Below are positions 16,246 to 24,962 of a stretch of 64,000 bases of DNA, piece by piece. The stretch lies in IMG/VR virus record IMGVR_UViG_3300035523_000117, positions 1 to 64,000 of that record; one strand, written 5' to 3'. Position numbers and translations under genes: made by a program. Source of the DNA: a virus. Each line of letters starts with the position of its first letter. Position 1 is the first letter of the stretch. The notes under the pieces are model-generated. The model saw nothing but the letters and a program-made list of their open reading frames with translations, did not search any database and was not told the origin of the DNA.

Positions 16246-19200
16246 CGCTCGTCGCCGTCGCGCCCAACAAGTTTGCGAAGGGCTTCGACGGCACTGGCCG
16301 GAAGGTCCCGCTTGCCTACGAGGTGCTCGATCTCCACACCGCGCTGACGAAGGTCTACTCGACCGACGCCCACCTGGTCGCCTACGTGGTCGAGGGCGCG
16401 GTCCGCCAGCACCGGATCAAGAAGACAGGGCTTCCTCACTTCGAGGGACAGGTGGAGGTCGGCGTCTTCTTCTGCGACGTCGACAACCCCCAGCACAGCA
16501 ACTGGAATCGCGAGCTGCTCGACGCGGCCCTCGCGCAGTACGACTCGCTCGGGGTGCTCCAGACCGCGGGCATCTACCACACCGAGCACGGCCGCCGGAT
16601 CGTCCAGCCCATCGAGCAGCCCATCCCCGCGCGGGAGGTCGAGCCGTACCTGAAGCGCTGGCTGCTCCAGCTCGAGCGGGCGGGCATCCCCGTCGACTGG
16701 GCCTGCCGCGATTGGACTCGGCACTTCCGGCTCCCGAACGTCCGCAGAGATGGCTTCCCCTACCGCAGCCCCCTCATGCGCTTGGAGCGGATGCGGCCGA
16801 TCTCGCTGGAGCCCATCGCCCTCCCTGCGCCCGTCCCGTCTGGCGGGCCCGCCACGGTGCCCAGGCCCATCGCCCCGGTCGACTGGAGCACGGAGCTGCC
16901 CGAGGCCTGGCGGCCCCGGATCCCGCCCATCGCGGAGGCGGTGCGGCGCGTCTCCAGCGAGTGGCACACCCTCTTCATGGCCCTGGCGGGCGCGCTCCTC
17001 TCGCGCCGGGTGCCCCACGAGCACGTGCCGGCCATCTGCCGGGCAGTCTCGCTCGCCACCGGAGCAGACACCCGGACCGAGGACCGCGAGGCGGGTGCGC
17101 GCACGACCGTGGAGCGGCACCTCGCGGGCGTGCCCATCACGGGCTATGGCTACCTCGCCTCCAACTGGCCGACCGTCGCCTACGCCCTGGATGCGGCTCT
17201 GGCCACTGGGAACGAGGCCCGCCTGCGCGCCCAGGCTGCCGCGCCGCCTGCGACCCAGCCCCGCACGCTCCAGGAGACGACCGCTGCGTTGGAGGACGCG
17301 ATTCGCCGCGCGCCTGACGGCCTGACGCTCATCAGCGCCGAGTGCGGCCTTGGGAAGACCGCGGCAGCGGTCCGCGTGGCGGCTGAGCGTGCTGCCAAGC
17401 CCTACGCCACGAAGGACGCCAAGGGAGAGCGGGCGCCGCCCCAGTCCAAGACAGCCATCTCCGTGGACAAGAACGCCCTGGCGATGCAGATCGCCGGCGA
17501 CCTCGCAGCCGCTGGCACCAAGGTGCGGCGCGTCTTCGGTCCGCTCTCGCTCATGAACCCGGACGGTACGCGCGTCTGCCGCTACTACGAGGTGGCGCAG
17601 CCGCTGGTCGAGGGCGGCCAAGCGATGCAGTGGGAGCTCTGCCGCGGGCGGGACAAAGACCCGTGCGAGCACTGCAAGACCTGCCCGGCGAAGGACGGCG
17701 CCGAGGGCCCCGACGACGCTCGCGTCACGGTCGGCCCCCACGCGCTCATCAACCAGCTCGACGCCGCCGCGGGCTCCACCGGGCTGCTGGTCATCGATGA
17801 GCCGCAGGCGCTCCTCGAGACGGTCATGCTCAAGCTCGAGGACATCGACACCGCTCGGCGGGAGCTGGGCGCTTTCGACGCTCGGTTTGAGGCGGCGATG
17901 CGCCCGGCGCTCACGGCCATCCGCGAGTGGGTCGGCTCGCTGGGCACGCCCGAGGAGGTAACAAACATCCCAGACGCGCTCCGCGCCTGCGCCCACGTCA
18001 TCGACCCCACCGTCCTCGACCAGGCCTGCATCGCGACGAGCACCAACGGCGACGCCGTCGACTGCGTCAGGGCTGCCAACACGCCAGAGCGCGAGGGCCG
18101 ACCGCCCCCCTCTCCTCCATACCGAGGTCCAGGGAGCCCGCCGGGACGTCGACCGAGCAAGGGAGCTCGGCACCGCCTCCAAGGTGCTCGGTTGCGTATA
18201 TCGAGCGGCGACAACGAAGGTGGAGGCAGCCGCCCGCATCGAGGAGACGGTGACGTTCGGGCGGGTGCTCTTGCTCACCTTCGCCCGCGAGCGCCTCTCC
18301 GATGCCCTCAAGCGTGAGGGCGCCGTGGTGGTCACCGACGCCAATGCGGACCTGCACCTGCCCCTGATGGCCAAGGTCGTCGGCTACACGCCCCCGCTGC
18401 ACCAGTTCGCCGCGGTGGACGGCGCGCCCATCGCCAGGACCCTCCTGCGCTGCGGAACGGCCACGCGCAAGGGTTGGCTCCGCGGAGGCAAGCTCGTGCT
18501 CGACGGCAGCCTTGTCACTGCGGTGCGTGCCGCGTTGGAGTGGGCGCGCGAGGACGCCAATGCCCGGAAGATCGGGCTGATCACCATGCACGTGGTCGAG
18601 CTGGCCATCGCGGCTGCTCTTCGACCCAAGGACGAGACAGTCGAGAAGGCCTGGAAGAGCGCGGGCCAGTCGCAGGAGGCGCTCGACCAGGCCCGCTCGC
18701 TGCTCGGCCCGCTTCTGCGTGGGTGGCCAGGCGAGATCCGCCTCGCTCACTACGGCGCGGTCCGCGGACTCAACGACATGGCGGACGTCGACTGCCTGAT
18801 CACCCTCGGCGACCCCTGGCCCAACCTCGGCGAGGTCCGCAACGACGTGGCCTTCCTGAAGCTCGAGGAGAGCTGGGAGAAGCGGCTGGAGGCCCTCTGC
18901 CGCGCCGAGTTGCAGCAGGCGCACGGACGCCTCAGGACCGTCCACCGCACGCGCCCAGGTCGAGCCCTGCACATCGGCAACGTTTTGCCCGGCGGAACGG
19001 GCTGGTCCGGAGCCGTCGAGGTCCGCAGGCTCGACGGCGGTAGGCCGCAGACCCACTCGACGACTGACCCGGCCGAGGTGCAGGCGCTGGTCGAGGCAGC
19101 AGGCGGGACGTCGAGCGCCGCCGACCAGGTGGGCTGCTCGATGCGCAGCCTCCAGCTCTACCAAGCGGGTCGGCGGCGAATGCCGCCTGCGCTGGAGCAG

Positions 19201-19257
19201 CGCCTTCGAGGCCTCGTCAGTCGCGCTCAGGATCGCGCTTGCCCGACGCATCATTAA
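16242..19257 (+). pseudogene. AEP-type primase fused to a helicase, +1 frameshifted
   Basis: The N-terminal part looks like an archaeo-eukaryotic primase: VGVFFCDVDNP (DxD metal motif), a His in GIYHTEHGRR, and WTRHFRLPNVRR. From about residue 340 a P-loop ATPase follows: ISAECGLGKTAAAVRVA (Walker A), a four-Cys insertion (CEHCKTCPA), and GLLVIDEPQALLE (Walker B). The frame breaks in a run of six C at 18,105-18,110. Removing one C continues as PLLHTEVQGARRDVDRAREL and on to 19,257 (about 1,004 residues), with a late helicase motif region and a C-terminal HTH (TSSAADQVGCSMRSLQLYQ). This is a replication initiator-like fusion. The broken frame would leave a 692-residue product. Confidence 0.7.
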
Positions 19258-19263
19258 TAGGCG

Positions 19264-19315
19264 GCGAACGAAACCCCTTTAAAGAGAAGAATAGTATTAA
19301 AGGGGTTTCGTTCGC
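19264..19315. repeat. Perfect 18-bp inverted repeat, possible replication origin
   Basis: GCGAACGAAACCCCTTTA at 19,264-19,281 is repeated as an exact reverse complement at 19,298-19,315, with a 16-base A-rich loop. It sits 7 bases after the primase-helicase stop in an AT-richer stretch. No T tract follows, so it is not a standard terminator. A hairpin origin or protein-binding site is possible. Confidence 0.7.
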
Positions 19316-19557
19316 TCCGATATACCCTCTGCGCCAACACGAACTTCCGAACGGTCGCGGTTAACAATTAGAGAGCGAATGCCGTCGCAAATGACGGCGT
19401 TGGCTACCGCCGGGAATGCCACCACGTCGCCGCATTTGGCTCGTGGCGCGTTTTCGGGCCTTCAGCGCCCCAATCCCGCCATCGCCGCCCGTGGCGGCCC
19501 GTAATGCGGCCCTGGCGACGGGCTCGCCCGCGCACTTCCAAATAAATCGACATGCCC

Positions 19558-19600
19558 TTGTCCGGTTTCGGCTCAAAACACCGCGTTCTTCTAATAGGGG
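19558..19600 (+). promoter_or_regulatory. Phage regulatory element, copy C
   Basis: TTGTCCGGTTT, spacer, then AAACACCGCGTTCTTCTA and GGGG, 22 bases before the ATG at 19,623. It is the third copy of the element at 8176 and 11,487. Confidence 0.7.
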
Positions 19601-19622
19601 CAATTCTCGTCCGGAGGTCGCA

Positions 19623-20207
19623 ATGAAGCTCGAGGCCACCGCAGCCAACCAGCCTGCCGCGTTCCCGCAATGGCTTCAGCGAGTCGAAGAAGACCTGGAG
19701 TGGTTCTGGAACTGGGCCGAGGGCGAGCTCGACGCGCCGTCCAACTACTCGGCCATGATCAACGCCATCCGCGTAGGACCGACCAAGGGCGGCGGACAGG
19801 TCCCCGATGGCATCGACAACGGGCGTCTGGCTGCGGCTACCAGGGTCCGGCTTATCACCCGCGCTCTCGAGCGCGTCGCCCCGCTCCACCAGCGCGTGCT
19901 CCACGCAGCCTTTGGCCCCTCCGCCCACGAGCTCCCGCTGCTCGGCAAGGCCGCACCCGTCGCCCCGCTGACCACCGCCGCGCAGGCGGCCCACCGGGAC
20001 TCGCACACGACCCGCACCATCGAGGAGTACCTGGTCCGCCTAACGCACCGCGCCTCCAACCGCCTCGGCGCTCACGTCGAGGAGGACCGGGCAACGGCAC
20101 GCGCCATCACCGCCGAGGCCAACCAGATGCTCACCAGCGCGATGAGGGCGTTCGCGGACGCCCACGCCGTCGCCCGCAGCACTCGGGCCGTTCAACGGCA
20201 AGGGTGA
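19623..20207 (+). CDS. Probable phage regulator, helical
   Basis: The ATG at 19,623 has CCGGAGG upstream and directly follows regulatory element C. The 194-residue protein is helical. The segment ALERVAPLHQRVLHAAFG resembles the start of sigma region 4 in phage antitermination/late activators of the ArpU/RinA kind, but no clear HTH was recognised. Lying between the replication genes and the packaging block, it is well placed to switch on late genes. Confidence 0.5.
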   Translation: MKLEATAANQPAAFPQWLQRVEEDLEWFWNWAEGELDAPSNYSAMINAIRVGPTKGGGQVPDGIDNGRLAAATRVRLITRALERVAPLHQRVLHAAFGPSAHELPLLGKAAPVAPLTTAAQAAHRDSHTTRTIEEYLVRLTHRASNRLGAHVEEDRATARAITAEANQMLTSAMRAFADAHAVARSTRAVQRQG

Positions 20208-20237
20208 ATTGGGCCGTCGATATCGGCGCGGGCATTT

Positions 20238-20437
20238 GTAAGAGCACTTACGCACTGGAATTCCCCAGAAATATCAGGCCGGGAGCCCTCGCCAGACTGC
20301 GCCCCTGCCTGTGCGCGCCGAAAATTTCGCGCGAGTTACTTACGCGTAGCGCCGGGAATTCTCCGAATTAGGCAGTCGTCGCGCTCGGATGCGGGAAATC
20401 GACCATTGGTAAGTCGCAGGTAAGTCCCAATTACTTA
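20238..20437. promoter_or_regulatory. TAAGT/ACTTA repeat array before the methyltransferase
   Basis: The AT-richer leader of the methyltransferase gene holds GTAAG-4-CTTAC (20,238-20,251), TTACTTAC (20,336), GTAAGT (20,409), GTAAGT (20,420) and TTACTTA (20,431). The last three are spaced by exactly 11 bases, one helical turn. This looks like an operator for an oligomeric DNA-binding protein controlling the downstream gene. Confidence 0.5.
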
Positions 20438-20451
20438 ATCGGAGCCGGGCA

Positions 20452-21780
20452 ATGAGCCGAGCCAAGCCGTCGGAGAAGACCAGCCGCGACACCCGCCTTG
20501 AGTGGATGCCCATCGGCACGCTCCAGTCGGCGACGCGCAACCCGAAGCAACACAGCCCCGAGATCGGGACCAGCATCGGGCGCTTCGGCTACGTCGAGCC
20601 CATCGTCCTCGACGAACGGACCGGCCGCATCGTCGCGGGCCACGGGCGGCGGGAGGCGTTGCTCGCCATGCGAGCGCGCGGCGAGGCCCCGCCCGCGGGC
20701 ATCCGCGCCGAGGGCGACGAGTGGCTGGTCCCGGTGCTTCGGGGCTGGGCTTCGCGGTCAGACGCAGAGGCGGAGGCGTACCTGCTCGCGAGCAACAAGC
20801 TGACCGAGGCCGGCGGCTGGGACAACGAGGCCCTGGCGGAGCTGCTCAAGGACCTGGGCGACCAGGGCGCGCTCGACGGCGTCGGCTTCACGCAGGACGA
20901 GGTGGACGCGCTTCTCGGTGGGCTCGACGGGGCGAACGGCGGCACGGAGGGGCTGACCGACCCCGACGACGTGCCGGACGAGGCCTCGGCGGCGGACGTG
21001 TACGTGAAGCCCGGGGACATCTGGAGCCTGGGGAAGCACCGCATCCTCTGCGGGGACTCGACGGACCCGGCCAACGTCCGCTGCGTCATGGCGGGCGAGC
21101 GAGCGTCGCTCATGGCGACCGACCCGCCCTACCTCGTGGACTACGACGGCACGAATCATCCGCAGGGCTACAAGGCGAAGGAGACCTCGACCGACCCGAA
21201 CAAGCAGTGGGACGAGTACACGGATCCCGAGTCGGCCGTCTCGTTCTTCCAGCGGTTCCTCGAGGCCGCGATCGCGGAGGCGCTCACCGAGCGCCCGTTC
21301 GTCTACCAGTGGTTCGCCTCGATGCGCGCCGACCTGGTGCTTGCCGCCTGGCGCAACGCGGGGCTGCTGCCCCACCAGCAGCTGATCTGGAAGAAGAGCC
21401 GGATCGTCCTGACCCGCTGCGACTTCCTCTGGGACTACGAGCCGTGCATGTACGGCTGGATCAAGGGCAAGCGTCCGCCGACGGAACTGGCGCCGCCCAA
21501 CACCGCTCGAACCGTCTGGGAGATCGACTCGAGGATCGAGGACGGGGCGAAGAACATCCACCCGACGATGAAGCCGGTTGAGGTCGTAAAGCGGCCCATC
21601 GAGTACCACACGAAGCCGGGCCAGCTGATCTTCGAGCCGTTCTCGGGTTCGGGGACGGCGATCATCGCCGCCGAGATGACCGGCCGCTGCTGCCGAGCCA
21701 TCGAGCTCTCGCCCACGTTCGTCCAGGTCGCGATCGAGCGCTGGCAGACCTTCACCGGGCAGAAGGCCGCCCGCGCCTGA
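20452..21780 (+). CDS. ParB-like domain fused to a DNA methyltransferase (DPPY)
   Basis: Residues about 15-120 form a ParB/Srx-like domain (MPIGTLQSATRNPKQHSPE, IVAGHGRREALLAM). The C-terminal two thirds form an amino-methyltransferase of the class with DPPY before the SAM motif: ATDPPYLVDYDG, then EPFSGSGTAIIAAE. It would methylate an adenine N6 or cytosine N4 in DNA; the recognition sequence cannot be read. This fusion is common in phages, often just before the terminase genes, as here. At 442 residues it is intact, in contrast to its frameshifted neighbours. Confidence 0.88.
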   Translation: MSRAKPSEKTSRDTRLEWMPIGTLQSATRNPKQHSPEIGTSIGRFGYVEPIVLDERTGRIVAGHGRREALLAMRARGEAPPAGIRAEGDEWLVPVLRGWASRSDAEAEAYLLASNKLTEAGGWDNEALAELLKDLGDQGALDGVGFTQDEVDALLGGLDGANGGTEGLTDPDDVPDEASAADVYVKPGDIWSLGKHRILCGDSTDPANVRCVMAGERASLMATDPPYLVDYDGTNHPQGYKAKETSTDPNKQWDEYTDPESAVSFFQRFLEAAIAEALTERPFVYQWFASMRADLVLAAWRNAGLLPHQQLIWKKSRIVLTRCDFLWDYEPCMYGWIKGKRPPTELAPPNTARTVWEIDSRIEDGAKNIHPTMKPVEVVKRPIEYHTKPGQLIFEPFSGSGTAIIAAEMTGRCCRAIELSPTFVQVAIERWQTFTGQKAARA

Positions 21781-21784
21781 GCCC

Positions 21785-22453
21785 ATGACCAAGGCCAACC
21801 ACACGAACGGCGAGCTGAAGCCGGCGGCTGCGGCGCTGCGGGCGCTGACCACCTGGCTCGAGGCGAACGGGCTCAGGCGGGCGGCACTCGCTCCGGTGCT
21901 CAAGACACACCAGGTGCAGCTGCACCGGGTCTTCGCCGGCACGGGCTACCTCTCGGCCACGCAGCGGCGGGCGATCGAGGAGTTCACGGCCGGCGCGGTG
22001 ACGGCAGCGATGCTCGAGGGCAAGGCGGCGCCTCCGGCCCGCATCGAGCCCAAGCCCCGGCAGGCGCCCGAGGCCGTTGTCGCCGCCCCCGCGGTGGCGG
22101 TGGCGCCTGTCGGGGCGAAGCCGCAGACGACTGAGGAGGCCGAGCGGGTCGTCGACGAGCTCGCGGCGAGGGCGATGCCAGCCGCCTTCAAGCTCGTGGT
22201 CCAGCAGATGGTCCAGGCGAAGAGCGAGTCGGAGCGACGGCGCTGCGCCGAAATCCTCATCGAGCAATTCCGGGGAAAGGCGAAGCAGTACGAGCGCCGG
22301 GACAAGTCCGAGCCACCGGCCACCGATACCGAGCTGATCGAGGTCTTCCAGCGCATCGAGGCGAACCTTGGAGGGAGCAATGCCACTCGACCTGTCCCGC
22401 CTGTCCCCGGTGGAGCGCCTGGTGATGCAGCTGGGGGCGCGGAGCCTGCATGA
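21785..22453 (+). CDS. Probable small terminase-like protein
   Basis: A 222-residue protein with an N-terminal HTH-like region (LTTWLEANGLRRAALAPVLK), an Ala/Pro-rich linker and a helical C-terminus (AERVVDELAARAMPAAFKLV). It starts 4 bases after the methyltransferase and overlaps the terminase large subunit start by 74 bases. Position and architecture fit a DNA-recognising small terminase, but no signature is decisive. Confidence 0.5.
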   Translation: MTKANHTNGELKPAAAALRALTTWLEANGLRRAALAPVLKTHQVQLHRVFAGTGYLSATQRRAIEEFTAGAVTAAMLEGKAAPPARIEPKPRQAPEAVVAAPAVAVAPVGAKPQTTEEAERVVDELAARAMPAAFKLVVQQMVQAKSESERRRCAEILIEQFRGKAKQYERRDKSEPPATDTELIEVFQRIEANLGGSNATRPVPPVPGGAPGDAAGGAEPA

Positions 22454-23778
22454 CGCGCTGACGCCGAAGCAGCGCCAGGCGCTGCGGTACTGCTGGCCGC
22501 TCTGGGAGCGCCCCAGCGTTCGGTTGCCCCCGCCCGCGCTGCCGAAGAGGGAGCCCGGCTTTGGGATCTGGACAGGCCAGCAGGAGCCGCCCGGCGGCTG
22601 GCTCTACTGGATCTTCTGCGGCGGCCGCGGAGTCGGGAAGTCGCGGCGGCTCACCCAGTTCGTGCTCGACCGGGCGCGCCGCTTCCCCGGCTGCCGCATC
22701 GCGGTGGTCGCGCGCACCGCGGGCTCGCTCTGGGGCGAGGTGGTCGAGGGGCAGTCGGGACTGCTGGCCTGCGCGCCGCCCTGGTTCACGCCGAAGGTCC
22801 AGACCAACAAGCGGCGCCTCGTCTTCCCCAACGGGTCGAAGGCCATCCTCTTCACCGGCGAGGAGCCCGACAACCTGCGCGGGCCCAACAACCACTTCGG
22901 CGCCGTCGACGAGCTGGCGGCGATGCCCTACGCCGAGGAGGTCTGGCGCCAGCTGCAGATGACCATGCGCTCGGGTCTGCACCCCCAGACCATGGTCGCG
23001 ACCACGCCGCGCCCGTTGAAGCTGCTCATCCGCCTGACCCAGGACGAGCGCTCGGCGGTGACGATCGGCGCGAGCCACGAGAACCGGGCGAACGTCGCGC
23101 AGAGCTGGCTCGACGAGAACCTCAAGGTCTACGAGGGCACGGCGTTCGGGCGGCAGGAGATCGGCGGCGAGATCCTCGAGGAGATGCCGGGCGCGCTCTT
23201 CAAGCGCGAGTGGTTCGAGCGCTCGTGGTGCCCGGACGCGCAGCGGGACTCGCCGTACCGCCGCATTGGCATCGGGGTCGACCCGGCGGAGACCAGCGGG
23301 GAGAAGGCCGACAATTGGGGGATCATCGCGGCGGGTCTGCGCGAGGACGGGATCATCGAGGTCCTCGAGGACGCCACCGTGAACGCCACGCCGGACGTCG
23401 CGGCGAAGGCGGCGGTCGCCCTCGTACTTTAAGCACGGTGCCAGCTTCATGGTCGCCGACGTCGGCCGCAGCGGGCAGATGGTCGACTCGATGATGAGGC
23501 TTGTCGACCCGCGCGTGCGCGTCCTCAGGAAGGGTGGCAACAAGGGCAAGCGCGCGTGGGCGGAGAGCGTCGCAGTCCTCTTCAGCAAGCACCTGGTCTT
23601 CAACGCGCCCGGCCTCGGGAAGCTCGAGGACGAGTGCTGCCAGTGGACCGACGACGTGAAGAGCTGGAGCCCCGACCGCATGGACGCGCTCGCGTACGTG
23701 ATCAGCGAGCTCGCGTTCAAGTCGCCTCTCGCCCAGGCCGGGCTGAACCGCGACCCCGTTGCCCCGAGGAGGATGTGA
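22380..23778 (+). pseudogene. terL: Terminase large subunit, +1 frameshifted
   Basis: The packaging motor starts at ATG 22,380 after GGAGGG. The ATPase part has Walker A (FCGGRGVGKSRRLTQF, about residue 80), FGAVDELAAM (Walker B) and ATTPRPLKLL (coupling). The nuclease part begins IGVDPAETSG. An extra G at 23,424 (CTC-G-TAC) leads to a stop at 23,432. In the +1 frame the protein continues YFKHGASFMVADVGRSGQM and SPDRMDALAYVISELAF to 23,778, the expected RNase H-like end. The restored length is about 465 residues. The break removes half the nuclease domain, so headful cutting should fail unless the frame is restored. Confidence 0.85.
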
Positions 23779-24089
23779 TGAACGCCCTGAAGCCTTACGC
23801 CAAGCCGGCGGTCCGGTCGGTGTCGAGGCAGGAGTTCTGCGCCCACTGCATCGACGCGGTCCCGGTCGGGGTGTTCCGGGTCGAGGGTCGGGATTTCGCG
23901 CTCTGCCGCGGCTGCGCCACGTTCCTCAAGGCCCGGAAGGACCTGCCGCCGATCGCGCCGAGCGCGATGAGCATGAGCCTCATCAACACCGCCACGCACC
24001 TCCCCAGCCTCGACGAGCTGGACCGCTGGACGAAGTTCACCACGCCGATGGTGCGGTCGTGGCGCTGCAAGCAGCACTACGGGGACTGA
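23778..24089 (+). CDS. Small zinc-finger-like phage protein
   Basis: A 103-residue protein with two CxxC pairs (CAHCID and CRGCAT), a likely zinc ribbon. It overlaps the terminase stop by one base. Its function is unknown. Confidence 0.6.
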   Translation: MNALKPYAKPAVRSVSRQEFCAHCIDAVPVGVFRVEGRDFALCRGCATFLKARKDLPPIAPSAMSMSLINTATHLPSLDELDRWTKFTTPMVRSWRCKQHYGD

Positions 24090-24113
24090 CCCATCGCCGC
24101 GAGGGGGCTCGCC

Positions 24114-24341
24114 ATGACGCCGAGAGAGTTCGATAGCGCGCTGACGCTGACCGTTGGCCAACTCGCCCGGCTGGCCGGCATCGCGAACAACAGGACCATG
24201 GTCCGACTGCTGCGCGCGGGCGGCATCCAGGTCCTGCGCGCTGGGCGACGTCACGTTGTCGAGCGGCTGGCGCTGAGGGCGGCCATGCCCAGCTTCTATG
24301 AGGCTCTGACGACCAAGCTCGCGAGCGACGGAGACCCTTGA
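24114..24341 (+). CDS. MerR/excisionase-type small HTH protein
   Basis: A 75-residue protein with TVGQLARLAGIANNRTMVRL and GIQVLRAGRRHVV, the helix-turn-helix plus beta-wing layout of helix_turn_helix_17/excisionase proteins. It ends immediately before five tandem 10-bp repeats, which could be its own binding sites. It may act as recombination directionality factor or local regulator. Confidence 0.6.
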   Translation: MTPREFDSALTLTVGQLARLAGIANNRTMVRLLRAGGIQVLRAGRRHVVERLALRAAMPSFYEALTTKLASDGDP

Positions 24342-24391
24342 TTGGTCGCGAGTGGTCGCCACTGGTCGTGGTTGGTCGCGATTGGTCGGCG
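24342..24391. repeat. Five tandem 10-bp NTGGTCGNNN repeats
   Basis: The units are TTGGTCGCGA, GTGGTCGCCA, CTGGTCGTGG, TTGGTCGCGA and TTGGTCGGCG, exactly 10 bases apart. TGGTCG is invariant in all five. The phasing places each core on the same face of the helix. Confidence 0.75.
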
Positions 24392-24476
24392 CGACAGCCT
24401 CGTTTGAGAAGACCGAGCGACGGGCCGCGCCGCGGCCCGGCCGAGGCTGCCTCGAACCCCTGGCGGAGACGACCCG

Positions 24477-24950
24477 ATGCGAACCCGCTTCCTGAGCCCG
24501 ACGCTGGCGCTGTTCGTGATTCTGAACGCTTGCCAGCCCTACGCCCCCTCGGTGCCTGGCCAGGAGGTGTACGACACCGCGCAACTGGGGCACGGCCCCT
24601 GCGCCCACGTGGTGGTCGCGGCGGTCATCGAGGCCGTGCATCAGGCGGCGCCCGAGCTGTCGAGCATCTCCGTCCTTCGCTCGGACAACGTCGCGGGGGC
24701 CTCGGGCGACGTCGTGGTCTTCGCCCGGGACGATGGAGGCTTCGATCTGGCCTTCGAGTACCGGGCCGCCTGCGACTCCGGTCGATGCCTCACCGAGCAG
24801 TACTGGTACTTCGGGACCGACCAGTTCTGCCTCCCGCTGCAGCTTGGCACCTACCTGCGATACCAGACGAAGAGCTGCTGGGACGCGGCTGGGATTCCTC
24901 TCTGGGGAGTGCCGGCTCGCCTGCCGGAAGGCGAGAGCTGCGGCGGGTAG
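24477..24950 (+). CDS. Phage-borne lipoprotein 1 (moron)
   Basis: The N-terminus is a lipoprotein signal: FLSPTLALFVILNAC, with Cys19 as the lipidation site. The mature 139 residues contain a helix-strand body and five further Cys, probably disulphide bonded. There is no virion-family signature. It sits between the HTH protein and the portal gene with its own GGAG site, so it is likely a lysogenic conversion gene acting in the host envelope. Confidence 0.65.
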   Translation: MRTRFLSPTLALFVILNACQPYAPSVPGQEVYDTAQLGHGPCAHVVVAAVIEAVHQAAPELSSISVLRSDNVAGASGDVVVFARDDGGFDLAFEYRAACDSGRCLTEQYWYFGTDQFCLPLQLGTYLRYQTKSCWDAAGIPLWGVPARLPEGESCGG

Positions 24951-24962
24951 TGCGAGACACCG

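Noticed and set aside
21785-22453. Another +1 insertion at the end of the small terminase-like gene
   Set aside because: The 74-base overlap with the terminase is long, but no early stop in the +1 frame gives a better end, so no break is needed.
24342-24391. A CRISPR array
   Set aside because: The 10-bp units are contiguous, with no spacers of protospacer length.
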